From: Adineta vaga
Lineage: Eukaryota; Rotifera
Direction: 5' to 3'
Assembly: GCA_021613535.1 (NCBI GenBank)
Contig: CP075497.1
Coordinates: 8,308,001 to 8,372,000 of the forward strand
Length of the DNA: 64,000 bases
The first letter of the stretch is position 1. Each line of letters opens with the position of its first letter. The position numbers were made by a program, and so were the translations under genes. The notes below the pieces were generated by a model. It was not told the DNA's origin, did not search any database, and was given only the letters and a program-made list of their open reading frames with translations. Positions 62,918-64,000 of this stretch are shown here, in pieces.

Positions 62918-63689
62918 ATGTCATATTTTTTTCTACCAATGACATTCAGTTTTATTTTTCTTTAAACATTTGCTAAGAATGATGCGACTTAGATCTCTAT
63001 ATGTGTAGAGAAGAAAAAAAGAAACAGATCAACATTTAGTAAGAGTTCATGTGTTGTTTTTTCTCGTAATTCAAGTACACCCGCTCCCATTATAACACCT
63101 CCTACTATTTTTCTCATTGTCTCTACTTCAAAATCATAGCGAAAAGAAAACAACAAGAAAGAAACTTAAAGTAACGAAAGAAGAAAAAAAATGAGTAGTA
63201 ATGAGAATCTAGGAGTGAAACATAAATAACTTATTGTCATATTTAAGACGCGCAAGCATGTGTGTACGTGTATGCGCTGACGACATCACTAACGAGTATG
63301 TTTACATAGATTGTGATACTACTGCATCAAAGCCGAGAGACGTAAGAAAAAAGGGATGAAAAGAATAGAAAAAAAACATCGATTCTCCTAGACTTTTTCT
63401 ATCGTTATTTGTTGCACAGAAAGCTTCGTTCTGTTCTCTTTTTTCTTCTCAGTACCAGGATAGACCAGAAGCGTAAAAGAAAAAAAAATTGCCTATTACT
63501 CTCAAAGTCTTCGTGTTCTTCTTTTCCTCTTTCAGAAATAAAGATCATGCAAAGATAAAATTTCAATCTTTTCTTTTTCTTCTTCCCCTAATAATATTAA
63601 CTATTTATAATCTATCTAACAAAACGTGTACTAATTTATTCATTTTTTCAATTTATCGTATATCAGATATTGTTTCAATCAATCTTTTC
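62918..63689. other. Spacer upstream of ADSL
   Basis: About 770 bp, AT-rich with T/C-rich tracts; no recognised gene. It should hold the ADSL promoter. A 112-codon frame beginning at 63489 is low-complexity and overlaps the ADSL start in another frame. Confidence 0.4.
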
Positions 63690-63706
63690 CATATTTCACT
63701 CTGTAG
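63690..63706 (+). other. Candidate trans-splice acceptor before ADSL
   Basis: CATATTTCACTCTGTAG directly followed by the ADSL start codon. It could equally be the acceptor of a cis intron in the 5' UTR. Confidence 0.45.
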
Positions 63707-64000
63707 ATGTCGGATTCAACAACAACAACAACAACAACAACGACAAATGAGAGCCAAAAAAGTTCAATTATATCGGATTTTACGAATGTTACACAATCAG
63801 CAGCTGCCGAACAACAACCTTCGATAAAAAGTGCTCGATCTTCGATTTTATTAAATGGACCTAGTATGAAAGATCAATCATCATCATCATTTACAGTATC
63901 TCTTGATGATCGTTCAAAATATCGTTCACCATTAGTTTCACGTTATGCATCCGTAGAGATGAGTTTCAATTTTAGTGAAGTCAAAAAGTTTTCGACTTGG
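63707..64000 (+). CDS. ADSL: ADSL, adenylosuccinate lyase (partial, 3' end off window)
   Basis: N-terminal 98 residues of the purine-biosynthesis enzyme that splits SAICAR and adenylosuccinate to release fumarate. Identification rests on [20 protein letters not shown] and VKKFSTW at the right edge, which match the conserved start of eukaryotic ADSL (YRSPLASRYAS.EM). The first about 70 residues are a low-complexity Thr/Ser/Gln tail, including a run of about ten Thr encoded by an ACA-type microsatellite at about 63716-63745; this is longer than the usual N-terminal extension. The active-site residues lie beyond the window. Confidence 0.88.
   Translation, partial: MSDSTTTTTTTTTNESQKSSIISDFTNVTQSAAAEQQPSIKSARSSILLNGPSMKDQSSSSFTVSLDDRSKYRSPLVSRYASVEMSFNFSEVKKFSTW

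Overview
The window is nuclear DNA of a small, intron-dense animal genome, most likely a bdelloid rotifer (Adineta/Rotaria-like). The basis is: AT-rich DNA; metazoan housekeeping genes packed on both strands; very short GT-AG introns (mostly 50-75 bp); orphan 3' splice acceptors just upstream of many start codons, as expected for spliced-leader trans-splicing (reported in bdelloids); short TGTGGG-type telomere-like tracts; a stand-alone domain I recognise from bdelloid ADP-ribosyltransferase/TPR proteins; and several genes of non-metazoan flavour. No CRISPR, rRNA or tRNA gene was recognised.

Layout. 1-2249 (minus): a plant-style PPR protein followed by GUF1 (cut by the left edge). 2589-5708 (plus): CHAF1B and a PPP1R14/CPI-17-like PP1 inhibitor. 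5846-9531 (minus): TMEM184-like membrane protein and two tandem paralogous RRM proteins. 9532-19251 is an accessory region with three near-identical tandem genes for a small secreted cysteine-free protein, set among degraded coding remnants. 19252-19797: stand-alone bdelloid-type N-terminal domain. 21104-23486 (plus): PSMD8 and gamma-SNAP, spaced like an operon. 23667-30310 is a second accessory region: a truncated element end with inverted telomere-like repeats, a TPR remnant, a deaminase-superfamily gene broken by two in-frame stops, and a 1.5-kb element with about 490-bp terminal inverted repeats enclosing telomere-like repeats joined to a coding fragment. 30589-39763 (minus): TMEM256, UBE4 (U-box E4 ligase), ATAT1 and a beta-1,4-galactosyltransferase. 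40645-46649 (plus): ANKRD53-like ankyrin protein and an MFSD8-like transporter. 46856-51727 (minus): secreted Cys-containing protein, DUF1349 protein and a large helical protein of uncertain identity. 51987-60417 (plus): POLR2E, two F-box/LRR-like genes and DDX10 in a tight head-to-tail run. 61728-62300 (minus): a coiled-coil hypothetical; then a pseudogene with three in-frame stops; then the first exon of adenylosuccinate lyase, cut by the right edge.

How it fits together. Most genes are conserved core functions (mitochondrial translation, chromatin assembly, proteasome, vesicle fusion, ubiquitin chain elongation, tubulin acetylation, RNA polymerase, ribosome biogenesis, purine synthesis). 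Several head-to-tail pairs lie 70-160 bp apart with a pyrimidine-rich AG just before the downstream ATG, so polycistronic transcription resolved by trans-splicing is the simplest explanation. Gene models were spliced by eye from GT-AG sites and reading-frame continuity; identities come from recognised family motifs, not from database searches.
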